Source of the DNA: an uncultured Desulfovibrionaceae bacterium
GTDB lineage: Bacteria > Desulfobacterota > Desulfovibrionia > Desulfovibrionales > Desulfovibrionaceae
Reading direction: 5' to 3'
DNA length: 64,000 nucleotides
NCBI GenBank assembly: GCA_944325195.1
Contig: CALUZB010000021.1
Location: forward strand, 1 to 64,000
The notes beneath the pieces are model-generated. The model saw only the letters and a program-made list of their open reading frames with translations, was not told the origin of the DNA and searched no databases. Position numbers and translations under genes: made by a program. Shown here piece by piece: positions 53,301 through 62,798 of this stretch (positions are counted from its first letter, which is position 1; every line of letters begins with the position of its first letter).

Positions 53301-56300
53301 ACCGAGCGTAACAGCCCTAAAACATTGCAAGACAACTTCCGGGCAATGAAAGGTGCGGTTCTCATCGGCGTTGTCTGCGGGGCGCTGTTATGGAAACACC
53401 CACAATCAGCCATTCCTGCTCTGCCTTTTGTATTGATGTGGCTCAGCTCTCCTTTGCTGGCCTGGCAACTGTCCAGGCCCCGGGTAAAAAAAGAGTTCAA
53501 GCCAAGTATAGAGGAAAAACAATTTCTGCGCCGCACTAATCGCCGTATCTGGGCCTTCTTTGACTATTATGTGAACGCAGAAAACAACTGGTTGCCGCCC
53601 GACAACGTGCAGGAACAACCGGATTTGGTGGTGGCCCACCGCACCTCTCCCACCAATATAGGTCTTTCCATGCTGGCGCACCTGGCCGCCCACGACTTCC
53701 GTTATCTAAGCACTAACCGCCTGCTGGAGCGACTTGACAATACTATTGCCACCTTATTCCGCATGGAGCGTTACCGAAAACATTTATACAACTGGTATGA
53801 CACCCGAACGCTGCGTCCTCTTGCGCCCCAATATATTTCTTCTGTAGATTCCGGGAACTTTGCCGGGCATATCCTGACCTTGCGTCAAGGCCTGATTGAA
53901 CTTCCCGATCAGCCGGTTTATGACAGGCAATACTTGAGCGGACTGTATGACACAGTTCAAGTTCTTACAGAATCTCTGAGCAGTGAAGAGCAAACCCGTA
54001 AAAGTTGGCAGACTTTTAAAACGACTTTGCTTGAAATGCTTAACAGGCCTGTAACCTCACTTAATCAGGGAAGCGCAGATCTTTGGACGTTGCTGAACCT
54101 GGCGAATGAGCTTGCTTCCGACATCAATGTGGAGTTTTGTCCGGAGGCGGCTTTCTGGCTGGATATGCTGCTTGCCCAGTGCAAAGACCTGTGTTTATTC
54201 GTTGACTCCATGACCCTGCCTATGGGCGCATTTGCCCCGGATTCGCCCATGCAACTTCCCACTTTGCGCGCCCTGGCTGAAATGGATATCGGAAATCTTC
54301 CGGTAAGCATACGAAATAATGTTTGCGTGGTAAAGCAAAACGCCGCAGTCCTGCTGGAACAGTCTGAACAGCTTGCTAAAAGTCTGCTTGATTTGGCAGT
54401 AATGGACTTCTCATTCTTATACGATAAGGAACGAGGCCTCCTGTCCATTGGTTATAATGTTCAGGAAAGCCGTTTGGACAAAAGCTACTATGACCTGCTG
54501 GCCTCAGAGGCAAGGCTCGCCTACTATGTAGCCATCGCTCAAAATCAGCTCCCCCAGGAAAGTTGGTTTCAATTGGGTCGGATGATGAATGCCCGGGGGC
54601 GCCGGCCGGTACTGATGTCCTGGTCGGGCTCGATGTTTGAGTATTTGATGCCGGAATTGATAATGCCCGGTTTTGACGGCACAATTCTGAACGAGACATG
54701 CTTTAACGCAATACAACGCCAAATCAGCTACGGCCTTAAACGTGGCCTGCCCTGGGGCATATCAGAATCTGCCTATAATCTGCGCGATGCCGCCTACAAC
54801 TACCAGTACCAGGCGTTTGGAGCGCCCGGGCTTGGTCTTAAACGCGGGTTGGCGGATGACTATGTGGCAGCTCCATACGCTACAGCAATGGCCCTGATGT
54901 TCATGCCGGCCGAGGCCTGCAAAAATTTGCAGGTGCTGGCCTCAAAGGGAGCCTGCGGCCGTTTCGGATTTTATGAAGCAGTGGACTACACAGCTTTACG
55001 CTTGCCGCGCGGCAGTGATCAGGCGGTTATCTACAGCTTTATGGCTCATCACCAGGCAATGAGTTTTCTGGCTTTAACCAGTCTGTTGCAGGATAACCCC
55101 ATGCAAAAACGTTTCATGGCCGACCCTCATTTCAAGGCTGCTTCCCTGCTTTTAGAAGAAAAAATGCCACGCCTCGCCCCTGACCATTTACAGACTATTT
55201 CCTATCTGTCTGCATATAATGCCGACACTCCCGCCCTGAAATCGGAAGACAGATTGCGGATATTCAAACACATCAACAGCGCTGAACCGGCTGTTCAGCT
55301 TTTGTCAAACAGCAATTATCATGTAATGATCAGCAGCAGTGGAACCGGGTACAGCCGTTACCGAAAAATGGCAGTTACCCGTTGGCACGCTGATCCGGTA
55401 TCCGACTCCGACGGCATGTTCGTATATATTCGTGACTTGCAAACCGGTGAATTCTGGTCAGCGGCCCCTCAACCTGTACTGGCCTCACCCGATAGCTATG
55501 AAACAATTTTCAGTGCCGCCCGGGCTGAGTTCAAAGTGCGCCGGAACAATTTGGACGTATATACTGAAATTGTGGTTTCTCCGGAAGAAGATGTGGAGCT
55601 GAGAAGAATTCATGTAAGCAATCGCTCCAGAATGCGGCGCAGTGTTGAATTGACAAGCTACGCCGAGGTGGTGCTTTCAGAAGCCATGGCCGATGCTCAA
55701 CATCCGGCTTTTAATAAATTGTTTGTACAAAGCGAGGTACTGCCAGAGCTTCAGGCAATTATCTGCAGTCGCAGGCCGCGTTCACGCCATGAGGGAAGTC
55801 CGCACATGTTCCATATGATGGCTGCACATGGCTGCAATGCTGCAGGATTTTCTTACGAGACAGATCGCAGCAGGTTCATTGGGCGGGGACGCAGCCTGAA
55901 ACGTCCTGCAGCCCTGGATGAATACGGCCCGTTATCCGGCAGCCAGGGCGCGGTATTAGACCCTGTAGTTGCTATTCGTTGCAATATTGCATTAAACCCG
56001 GGCGAAGTTTGTACTGTTGACCTGGTAACCGGAGTTGGACTTGAACGCGAAGGCTGTGTCAGACTTATTGAAAAGTTTCGCGACAACCATTTAGCAGATC
56101 GGGTGTTTAATCTGGCCTGGACCCACAACCAGATGCAACTCCACCAGTTCAATGTCGACATCAAAGATGCGCTGCTTTACGAGCAAATGACCGCCGCAAT
56201 CATTTATCCCGATATCAGCAATCGGGCCGAGCGAGCTGTACTTGAAGCCAATCAGTGTGACCAGTCCAGGCTTTGGAGCCAGTCGATTTCCGGAGACTTA

Positions 56301-59174
56301 CCGATAGTTCTGGTCAGGATATCTGATACTTCAAACATCAGGTTAGTAGCGCAAATGGTAAAGGCCCATGCCTATTGGCGGTTAAAAGGTCTGAGCGTGG
56401 ATTTGGTAATCTGGAATGAAGATGATTACAGTTATCGGCAAAATCTGCATGACATGATCATCAATTTAATTCCTTCCAGCTCAGACGCTAATATCATGGA
56501 CGCTCCCGGCGGTATTTTCGTCAGATCCGCTCAGATGCTGTCCCGGGAAGACCGACTCATGATCCAATCCGCAGCACGCCTTACCGTAAGCGATTCCGGC
56601 GGAAGTCTGGAAGAACAAGTCTATCGTCGTAAAGCCCGGGCAAATCTACCGGGTAAACTGTTCAGTCGACACGGTTTAAATCAGATTGAAGAACGGCCGG
56701 AACAGGCGCCCCGCGAGAAACTGCTGTTTGCCAATCCGCATGGCGGGTTCAGCCAAGACGGCAAAGAATATGTCATCCGGCTGGGAACACACGCCGCTAC
56801 CCCGGCTCCCTGGATTAATGTACTGGCAAACAAAAATTTCGGCTGCATTATCTCTGAACGGGGCAGTTCGTACACCTGGAAAGAAAATGCCCATGAGTTT
56901 CGAATTACGCCGTGGTTTAACGATCCGGTCTGTGACATTTCCGGTGAAGCCCTGTATATCAGAGACGACGATTCCGGCAGTTTCTGGTCGCCCACGCCCG
57001 GGCCGGCCGGGAGTCGTGGAGAATATACTGTTCGACATGGATTCGGCTATTCAATATTCGAACATCTCTTCCAGGGCATTGAAAGTCGGCTTTGGGTATA
57101 TGTAGCTCAGACCGCTCCGGTCAAATTTTATCGATTAAACCTTAAAAATAAATCCGGGCGACGGCGCAGTTTATCTGTAACCGGTTATGTAGAGTGGGTG
57201 TTGGGCGACCTGCGCACCAAACATGCGTTGCACATCTCCACAGAATCAGACCGGCTGACCGGAGCGCTTTTCGCCCGCAATCCTTATATAATGGATTTCC
57301 CCGGTCGGGTTGCGTTCTTTGATGTGGATGTGCCAAACCGCACCATTACCGGCGACCGGCTCGAATTTCTGGGACGGAACCGCAGTCTGGCAAACCCCGC
57401 CGCTATGGAACGAACCAATTTATCCGGCCGCACCGGACCGGGATTTGATCCGTGCGGCGCCATTCAGACCCCCATTGAGCTGGACAGTGGGAAAGAACGC
57501 GAGTTGGTTTTCATCCTGGGCGGAGCAAACGACGCTGCGGAAGCGCAAAGGTTAATCAATCAATTCTCCGATGTGCGCAAAGCCCGGACAGAGCTGGATA
57601 AAATAAAGCTTTATTGGGAAGAGACCCTGGGACGCATTCAGATCAACACTCCCAGTCAAAGCACCAACCTTCTGGCCAACGGCTGGTTGATGTATCAAAT
57701 TATGTCTTCGCGCTTTTTTGCCCGCAGCGGGTTTTATCAGTCCGGCGGTGCATTCGGGTTCAGAGATCAATTGCAGGATTGCATGGCCATGGTTTATGCT
57801 GCACCTGAACTGGTACGGGAGCATCTTTTGCGCAGTGCAGCTCATCAATTTCCGGAAGGAGATGTAATGCACTGGTGGCATCCGCCAACAGATCGGGGAG
57901 TGCGCACCCGTTGCTCTGACGATTATCTCTGGCTGCCCGCGGCTGTTGAACGGTATGTGCGGATTACCGGAGATTTCAGCGTGCTGCTGGAAATGGTCGG
58001 ATACCTCGAGGGACGTCCGCTTAACCCGGGGGAAGAGTCATATTATGACCTTCCTGCCGCTTCCGGCATAAAAGAAAAGCTTTATCAGCACTGCGTCAGA
58101 GCAATCAAACACAGCTTTCAATGGGGTGAACACGGTCTCCCCCTGATCGGCTCCGGTGATTGGAATGACGGAATGAACCTGGTCGGTATTGAAGGCAAAG
58201 GGGAAAGCGTATGGCTTGGCTTCTTCTGCTGCCATACTCTGCGCCGATTTGCGCACTTGGCCGCCAAGTTGCGCGATACGGAATTCGCGGAATTTTGTCT
58301 GAAGCAAGCGGAATCATTACGTGACAGCCTGGAAGAGCATGGCTGGGACGGCGCATGGTACTTGCGGGCCTATTTTGATGACGGCACTCCGCTGGGCTCT
58401 TCAAAAAATACAGAATGCAGCATTGATTCCATCAGCCAGAGCTGGGCGGTGTTATCCGGCTCCACAGCGGAATGGCGGCAAGAAAAGGCGATGCAGTCGC
58501 TTGAGGAGCATCTGCTGCGCCGCGATATCGGCATCATTCAACTGCTTGATCCGCCTTTTGACAAAAGTTATCTGGAACCAGGTTATATCAAAGGATATGT
58601 GCCTGGTGTGCGCGAAAACGGCGGACAATACACTCACGCGGCGGTCTGGGCGGTTATGGCATTTGCCGCGCTGGGAATAAGAAAGAAGGCATGGGAGTTA
58701 TTGGATATGATTAACCCCATTAATCATGCCCGCACTGAAGAAGAGACAGATACTTACAAAGTAGAGCCATATGTGCTTTCAGCTGATGTTTACGCAAAGC
58801 TCCCCCATTCAGGACGGGGCGGCTGGAGTTGGATGACCGGTGCGGCCGCCTGGATGTATCGGTTAATAATTGAAAGTTTAATGGGCGTACGCAAAGAGGG
58901 CAACAAACTGTTTTTACGTCCCCTGCTCCCGGACGACTGGAAAGAAGCTGAACTTATTTATACCTATATGGAGACGGTATATCGAATCAGAATCATTCAG
59001 AAACACATCAACACTACAGACAATGGCGAAATTCCGCCACGAGAACAGCTGTTTTTAGACGGAGCAAAACAAGGTGCAGGATTTATTGTTTTAGAAAACG
59101 ACAGCATCAGGCACGAAGTCGAGCTGCACCTTACTTTGCTGGAGCTTAAGGAGGTGCCTTTGGGTCTGGACTGA
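50391..59174 (+). CDS. ndvB: Cyclic beta-1,2-glucan synthase (NdvB/ChvB type)
   Basis: This 2927-aa membrane enzyme starts, elongates and cyclises beta-1,2-glucan, a periplasmic osmolyte and host-interaction glycan. Membrane helices are visible at about 440-505, 860-905 and 985-1025. The GT84 domain between them has the DxD-type TLDTDTQLP (Asp669), SHDLIEG and RRHRWIRGDWQ (about 814-824). Next come a glycoamylase-like region (WGISESAYNLRDAAYNYQYQ) and beta-sandwich repeats (SRYRKMAVTRWHAD, FRITPWFNDPVCDISGEALY). The C-terminal GH94 phosphorylase-like domain, which sets ring size, carries the acidic motif GSGDWNDGMN (Asp2590 and Asp2593). Length and order match ChvB/NdvB. AGAGG precedes the ATG. 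No ChvA/NdvA exporter gene is adjacent. Confidence 0.97.
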   Translation: MLHEFRTRAGNLIGKLRSYVFPRRTESPASDIILQSELFSSEQMEMYGRTLAEEHRISGLGRPDRLLRRLAANEQILMECRKRFSAVSGSRSGPQIETAAEWLLDNYWLVEEQIVSIKRNMPRKYIEELPQLACGPSKGLPRVYDIVLEHISHNDGRLDIGVLNRFVKSYQTKVPLSLGELWAIPLVLRLALIENLRRVSSRVMNAWQDQHLAVKWADRLIESVGKEGKGVVLVIAEMAASNPPMTSAFVAELARCMQGQNAAFTLPLTWIEELLAPFGLNADKLIQQDTRQQAAEQVSMSNTLNSLRTISAQNWREFVEDVSLVEQTLRGDPAGTYAAMDFATRDHYRHSVEKFARRYRLSELDIARLAVRLAGDKALSGDVLSQGIRHPFADKVTWHVGYYLIDEGQQALKAVLSENKALKRPRKEVLSINPKGARAFLFYIGLTIGLTILFAWPFFHVLRFNHWPEGLMLLAAIPALLVTSQLGIKLVNWLISGLVKPDFMPRMDYKQGLPPEMRTLVVIPTILSDKSDIEKLANSLEVHFLANQDENIQFGLLTDFKDAAQEKMPGDQNILYLARQAIEHLNNKYPHRAVDYFFLCHRPRVYNPKEGVWMGWERKRGKLADFNSLLLGKADPEKFMLIQGNTLNQPEQLQGDNVVYPVRYIITLDTDTQLPRDTARKLVGAMAHPLNRPIRDAKSGRVVFGYALMQPRVATTLVSAMKTEYASLLSHDPGIDPYTNAASDIYQDLFNQGSYVGKGIYDLVAFEEAVEKRFPDNHILSHDLIEGCFARSGLIADLLLFEDSPSSYTADVARRHRWIRGDWQLLPWLLPWVPTKSGKKTMNVLSVLSLWKIGDNLRRSLVPSALLTMFLIGWFGTNQPVFWTMALLSLVGALPLFDFFIGLLHKPADIPLIRHVEAAFSHLGLQLLRTFLTLVWLAHEAVFTLDAISRTLWRVTISKKHLLQWSPSADTERNSPKTLQDNFRAMKGAVLIGVVCGALLWKHPQSAIPALPFVLMWLSSPLLAWQLSRPRVKKEFKPSIEEKQFLRRTNRRIWAFFDYYVNAENNWLPPDNVQEQPDLVVAHRTSPTNIGLSMLAHLAAHDFRYLSTNRLLERLDNTIATLFRMERYRKHLYNWYDTRTLRPLAPQYISSVDSGNFAGHILTLRQGLIELPDQPVYDRQYLSGLYDTVQVLTESLSSEEQTRKSWQTFKTTLLEMLNRPVTSLNQGSADLWTLLNLANELASDINVEFCPEAAFWLDMLLAQCKDLCLFVDSMTLPMGAFAPDSPMQLPTLRALAEMDIGNLPVSIRNNVCVVKQNAAVLLEQSEQLAKSLLDLAVMDFSFLYDKERGLLSIGYNVQESRLDKSYYDLLASEARLAYYVAIAQNQLPQESWFQLGRMMNARGRRPVLMSWSGSMFEYLMPELIMPGFDGTILNETCFNAIQRQISYGLKRGLPWGISESAYNLRDAAYNYQYQAFGAPGLGLKRGLADDYVAAPYATAMALMFMPAEACKNLQVLASKGACGRFGFYEAVDYTALRLPRGSDQAVIYSFMAHHQAMSFLALTSLLQDNPMQKRFMADPHFKAASLLLEEKMPRLAPDHLQTISYLSAYNADTPALKSEDRLRIFKHINSAEPAVQLLSNSNYHVMISSSGTGYSRYRKMAVTRWHADPVSDSDGMFVYIRDLQTGEFWSAAPQPVLASPDSYETIFSAARAEFKVRRNNLDVYTEIVVSPEEDVELRRIHVSNRSRMRRSVELTSYAEVVLSEAMADAQHPAFNKLFVQSEVLPELQAIICSRRPRSRHEGSPHMFHMMAAHGCNAAGFSYETDRSRFIGRGRSLKRPAALDEYGPLSGSQGAVLDPVVAIRCNIALNPGEVCTVDLVTGVGLEREGCVRLIEKFRDNHLADRVFNLAWTHNQMQLHQFNVDIKDALLYEQMTAAIIYPDISNRAERAVLEANQCDQSRLWSQSISGDLPIVLVRISDTSNIRLVAQMVKAHAYWRLKGLSVDLVIWNEDDYSYRQNLHDMIINLIPSSSDANIMDAPGGIFVRSAQMLSREDRLMIQSAARLTVSDSGGSLEEQVYRRKARANLPGKLFSRHGLNQIEERPEQAPREKLLFANPHGGFSQDGKEYVIRLGTHAATPAPWINVLANKNFGCIISERGSSYTWKENAHEFRITPWFNDPVCDISGEALYIRDDDSGSFWSPTPGPAGSRGEYTVRHGFGYSIFEHLFQGIESRLWVYVAQTAPVKFYRLNLKNKSGRRRSLSVTGYVEWVLGDLRTKHALHISTESDRLTGALFARNPYIMDFPGRVAFFDVDVPNRTITGDRLEFLGRNRSLANPAAMERTNLSGRTGPGFDPCGAIQTPIELDSGKERELVFILGGANDAAEAQRLINQFSDVRKARTELDKIKLYWEETLGRIQINTPSQSTNLLANGWLMYQIMSSRFFARSGFYQSGGAFGFRDQLQDCMAMVYAAPELVREHLLRSAAHQFPEGDVMHWWHPPTDRGVRTRCSDDYLWLPAAVERYVRITGDFSVLLEMVGYLEGRPLNPGEESYYDLPAASGIKEKLYQHCVRAIKHSFQWGEHGLPLIGSGDWNDGMNLVGIEGKGESVWLGFFCCHTLRRFAHLAAKLRDTEFAEFCLKQAESLRDSLEEHGWDGAWYLRAYFDDGTPLGSSKNTECSIDSISQSWAVLSGSTAEWRQEKAMQSLEEHLLRRDIGIIQLLDPPFDKSYLEPGYIKGYVPGVRENGGQYTHAAVWAVMAFAALGIRKKAWELLDMINPINHARTEEETDTYKVEPYVLSADVYAKLPHSGRGGWSWMTGAAAWMYRLIIESLMGVRKEGNKLFLRPLLPDDWKEAELIYTYMETVYRIRIIQKHINTTDNGEIPPREQLFLDGAKQGAGFIVLENDSIRHEVELHLTLLELKEVPLGLD

Positions 59175-59299
59175 TCTCATTCAGCTAAGAACTCTCTCTT
59201 AGCTGGCCCAACCTTGAAATTATGCTCAGCCCAAGTCAACTTTACTCCCAAGCCAGGGCAGATCTGATTATACTTTCTCCAGCCAGACTCCGACAATGC

Positions 59300-62200
59300 T
59301 TACATACTGGCGCCTTGCGGCAAAAAGCTGTTGATATCATTGCTTAACTGAGAGCCGCGCAGTTCGGATGCCGCCATGCGCCCATACAATGAATTGGGAT
59401 CCCGCTCAACTAATTCCTGCATCACCAAAGCCCAGCGGGCCCTGTCTCCATTCTGACGGTACAGTTGTCCTAAGCGATAACGCATGGCCAAATAATCCGG
59501 GCTGTCTTCACTTACATACTTTGCATATTGCTGCTGCCAATCCAGAGCTTCAGTAATTCTCCCCGCTCCTTCGGTAATGTTCATCAGCATAGCAAGCAGA
59601 TCTTTGATTTTGGGAATATCGGCACTGTCAGGGTTTTCTTCCGCCATTCCGGTCAGGCCCTGCAAAGCATCCCGGCCAAGATAATAGGCTTGTTCCATAT
59701 CCTTATTGCGCTCGGCCGCTTTAGCCAGAAAATAGAACATGTAAACTTTCTGTTCCGGCGGCATGTTGGTTTGGTTGCGCAAACTATCCCACAACACTGT
59801 TGCCTGATCGTAATTTCTCAGATTCTCGGCAGCAAGCGCCATGGAGTAGTCAAGCTGACGTTGAGTATCCGGAGTAAGTTCCCACATTTCCACCTTACGA
59901 TATAAATCGGCCACAGCCTGCCATTGCCCGCTGTCAACCAGTATGGTTAAGGCAAGATTGAGGGCCGGTTCACCATACGAGAAGTCTTTTGTACCGCGGA
60001 AAAACGGCTCAAGGGTTTTCAGTGCATCGGCGCTGCGCTGGTTACTCCATTCGCTGTATGCCAGAGCCAGGCGGCTTTCTCCACCGATAACCTCCTCCTG
60101 CCCCTGGATTATCGGGAACTGGTCCCAAGCATGAAGAATGCGGTCATATTCCTTATCTGTAACTGAATCAGCGGTTAAAGAGCTGAAAGCAGCCAACGCC
60201 ACTTCATGGGCCTTGGGCAAGAGGGTGTGCTCGGGATACTTTTCCGCAAATGTGGTGGCCTCGGTCAACGCCTCGGTATAGCGTTTATTCCACAAATACC
60301 AGATAGCCAATTTCAACTGAGCCAGTGGGGCCAGCTTGCTGTCAGGGTGTTCCCTGACTATGCGGGAATATGTTTCATACGGCAACTCGGAATAGGGCCG
60401 ATCGAACACGCTGAACATGTCGCCAATGCTTGGAGCATCGTATATTCCCTCCTCGGCAAGCCGCATTTGTGCTATCAGTCCGGCATCATGATTGGGGAAG
60501 CGGCGAACGGCTTCTTCATAAACCTCGCGGGCGGCCGCAGTACTTTTTTCCTGGAGATAGATATCGCCTATACGGGTGAGCATATCCGGAGCGTCCGGAC
60601 CGGAAGGATCAAGGTTATAATACAGCCAATAACGATTGCGGGCGTCTTCCAGCTTTCCCATATTCAGGGCGGCATCCCCAATCATTTCGAGAATAGGCGG
60701 GTATTCCATGTAGAAACGCGGCCAACGGCGTTCTATATAATCAACAATCTGGAAGGCCTGATCAAAGTACCCCAACTTATACAAAGAACGGGCCAAGCCA
60801 ACTGACGCTTCCCGCACGAACTTGGAGTCGGGGTAGTTTTGCACAATGTACTGGAACTGATCTGCAGCCTGCTGATAATTTTCTTTCTCAAAAAAGTAAT
60901 CGCCCCAGTAGTAATAAATCAACGGGATATTCTCATCATTGGGATGATTGCGCTTAAGCAGATTGAAATAAGCTTCCGCTTCCTGAATATTGCCCATCTT
61001 AAGGTTGACATAACCCAACCGTAACAGCATTGAAGGAGCCCGAGCAGATTTTAAATTTGCATTGAGCGCTTCTTCCGACACGCCTAAAATTTTATCGCCA
61101 TAAGCGGCTATATCGTCAATTCCAAGCCCGAAAGTCGCATCACTGATTAAGTAAAGCACATCCTCCAGTTCTTGAGTGGTGATTTCCGGGCGCAACTTGG
61201 CCTCGCTCAGCAGATCCAGGGCATCTTCATAATGCTCTGCACTAATGCTGGTCTGGGCTTCAGCAATAAGTTCCGCCACGCTCGGCGGCGGCTCAATAGG
61301 ATTGCCGTCCTCGTCATATTGCACAGGCGGTTCCTGCGCGTCAGGTTCAACAGGACCAGGAAGGCGCATAACCAAGTCTTTATTTTCCTCAAGAGGGATA
61401 AGTTTCCCCTCTTGAAAATTAGGGCTGCCTGCAGCCGGCGGAACACCGGGAGTTTCTCCCCGGGCAGGCACATTTTCGCCTTGGTCCTGTCCCGCAAAGG
61501 GGGCAACAGGGCTGATCGGCGCAACCAAATAACCATCTCCTTCCTCAGCTTGCGTATGCCGCGGGCGCTGGCGTATCGGCTGACTGGTTTGAGCAGACCC
61601 ACTCTGAACGGGCCGCACAACCTGCTGCTGGACAGAAGATTGACCATTGGCGGCTTGAGACGTCGCTCCGGCAGTTGAGGGTTGGTTTAGCGCCTGACGC
61701 TGCTGTACAGAAGATTGTTCCACAGACAAAGGAGTCTGCACCTGAATACCGGCTTGCCCGCGCGCCCCCTGCTCATCGGCAGGCTGGACAGCACGGCTCC
61801 CTGTCGGATTTCCGGGGGCAGATTCTTGACCGGCTTGCGCGTAACCGCCGGGTTGCTGAGTTGGCCCGTTAGGAGCAGATGCTTGTCCAGGACGGTTAAC
61901 CTGCTGCAACGAACCCGCTATATTTGCTTCAGTAAAACTCCCGGCTGGTACCTGCTCTGCCGGCGGAGCAAGCGGAGTATCCGCCGAGGCCTGCCTCGCC
62001 GGGAGGCCAGGTTCAGGCATGGCAGGCTGGCTCATTTGTTGTTGAGCCTGAATGATTGCGTCAATCTGGGTGCGCGGGGCCTGGGGAGCAGCATTCACAG
62101 AGTTCTCCCTCCCGTTGTCAAGCCCGGCCGGAGAGTCCGCCTGTCCCGGCATATTCAGGCCGACAGGATTTTCAGGGGCTCCGGCCGGCGGCTGCCAGCG

Positions 62201-62569
62201 CGCGCCAATAGGATCGTTAAACAGATCAATCCGAACCCGGTTATCCCCGTCGCGAGAAACCATATAACCGAATTCATTAGTATTGGTGAGCAGATACAAA
62301 CCCTCAGGGGCCGTTTGCATTGTGCGGAAAATAGCGTCGTTTCCGCCATTTTGTCCGGGCTGCAAATCGGTATTGTTTCCTTCCAGTCGCAACATTAAAG
62401 TTGTAGTGCCAACCCTGCTGACACTCCATCTGTCCGGCGCGTCAAGCTGAACCACAACGCGTTCCCGGCCGGGCAAACTTGACCATTCCCAACCGGCAGC
62501 CTGAGCAATGCCGGGAAAAATTGATGAACCAATCGACAAAATACTGAGTATCAGAACTAACCTGGCCAT
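59300..62569 (-). CDS. Exported AMIN-like and TPR-repeat protein with a Q/P-rich linker
   Basis: The mature protein (about 1089 aa) has a signal peptide (residues 1-25, ending AQA). An AMIN-like beta domain (about 30-120, GRERVVVQLDAPDRWSVSRV, VRIDLFNDP) precedes a 250-residue Gln/Pro/Ala-rich linker, likely extended across the periplasm. From about residue 400 on are many TPR-like repeats (LLRLGYVNLKMGNIQEAEAY, AADQFQYIVQNYPDSKFVRE). AMIN domains bind peptidoglycan or polar envelope machinery, so this is probably a scaffold for motility, secretion or division. The frame extends to a GTG at 62740, but the signal peptide starts at the ATG 62569. The downstream gene of this unit is unknown. It follows the sigma-54 activator by 230 nt. 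Confidence 0.85.
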   Translation of the reverse strand: MARLVLILSILSIGSSIFPGIAQAAGWEWSSLPGRERVVVQLDAPDRWSVSRVGTTTLMLRLEGNNTDLQPGQNGGNDAIFRTMQTAPEGLYLLTNTNEFGYMVSRDGDNRVRIDLFNDPIGARWQPPAGAPENPVGLNMPGQADSPAGLDNGRENSVNAAPQAPRTQIDAIIQAQQQMSQPAMPEPGLPARQASADTPLAPPAEQVPAGSFTEANIAGSLQQVNRPGQASAPNGPTQQPGGYAQAGQESAPGNPTGSRAVQPADEQGARGQAGIQVQTPLSVEQSSVQQRQALNQPSTAGATSQAANGQSSVQQQVVRPVQSGSAQTSQPIRQRPRHTQAEEGDGYLVAPISPVAPFAGQDQGENVPARGETPGVPPAAGSPNFQEGKLIPLEENKDLVMRLPGPVEPDAQEPPVQYDEDGNPIEPPPSVAELIAEAQTSISAEHYEDALDLLSEAKLRPEITTQELEDVLYLISDATFGLGIDDIAAYGDKILGVSEEALNANLKSARAPSMLLRLGYVNLKMGNIQEAEAYFNLLKRNHPNDENIPLIYYYWGDYFFEKENYQQAADQFQYIVQNYPDSKFVREASVGLARSLYKLGYFDQAFQIVDYIERRWPRFYMEYPPILEMIGDAALNMGKLEDARNRYWLYYNLDPSGPDAPDMLTRIGDIYLQEKSTAAAREVYEEAVRRFPNHDAGLIAQMRLAEEGIYDAPSIGDMFSVFDRPYSELPYETYSRIVREHPDSKLAPLAQLKLAIWYLWNKRYTEALTEATTFAEKYPEHTLLPKAHEVALAAFSSLTADSVTDKEYDRILHAWDQFPIIQGQEEVIGGESRLALAYSEWSNQRSADALKTLEPFFRGTKDFSYGEPALNLALTILVDSGQWQAVADLYRKVEMWELTPDTQRQLDYSMALAAENLRNYDQATVLWDSLRNQTNMPPEQKVYMFYFLAKAAERNKDMEQAYYLGRDALQGLTGMAEENPDSADIPKIKDLLAMLMNITEGAGRITEALDWQQQYAKYVSEDSPDYLAMRYRLGQLYRQNGDRARWALVMQELVERDPNSLYGRMAASELRGSQLSNDINSFLPQGASM

Positions 62570-62798
62570 TTGCCTGTTGCCTCTGGCTTCAGCCGTGGAA
62601 TTGTTCCAAGCAGGAATTTTCACATAAGACAGGACTCGACTCAATCGACTGAGAATCGGCCTAAGACGCGACAAATCTGTAAAAACCAACCCCAGCTCCT
62701 TCAAGTAAGCTGTATTTCCTGCTTTACTTATCACAAACACACCAAACGATTTGTTATTCCGTCCACAATCCTATGCAAAATAAAGGCCACTGTCTGGG

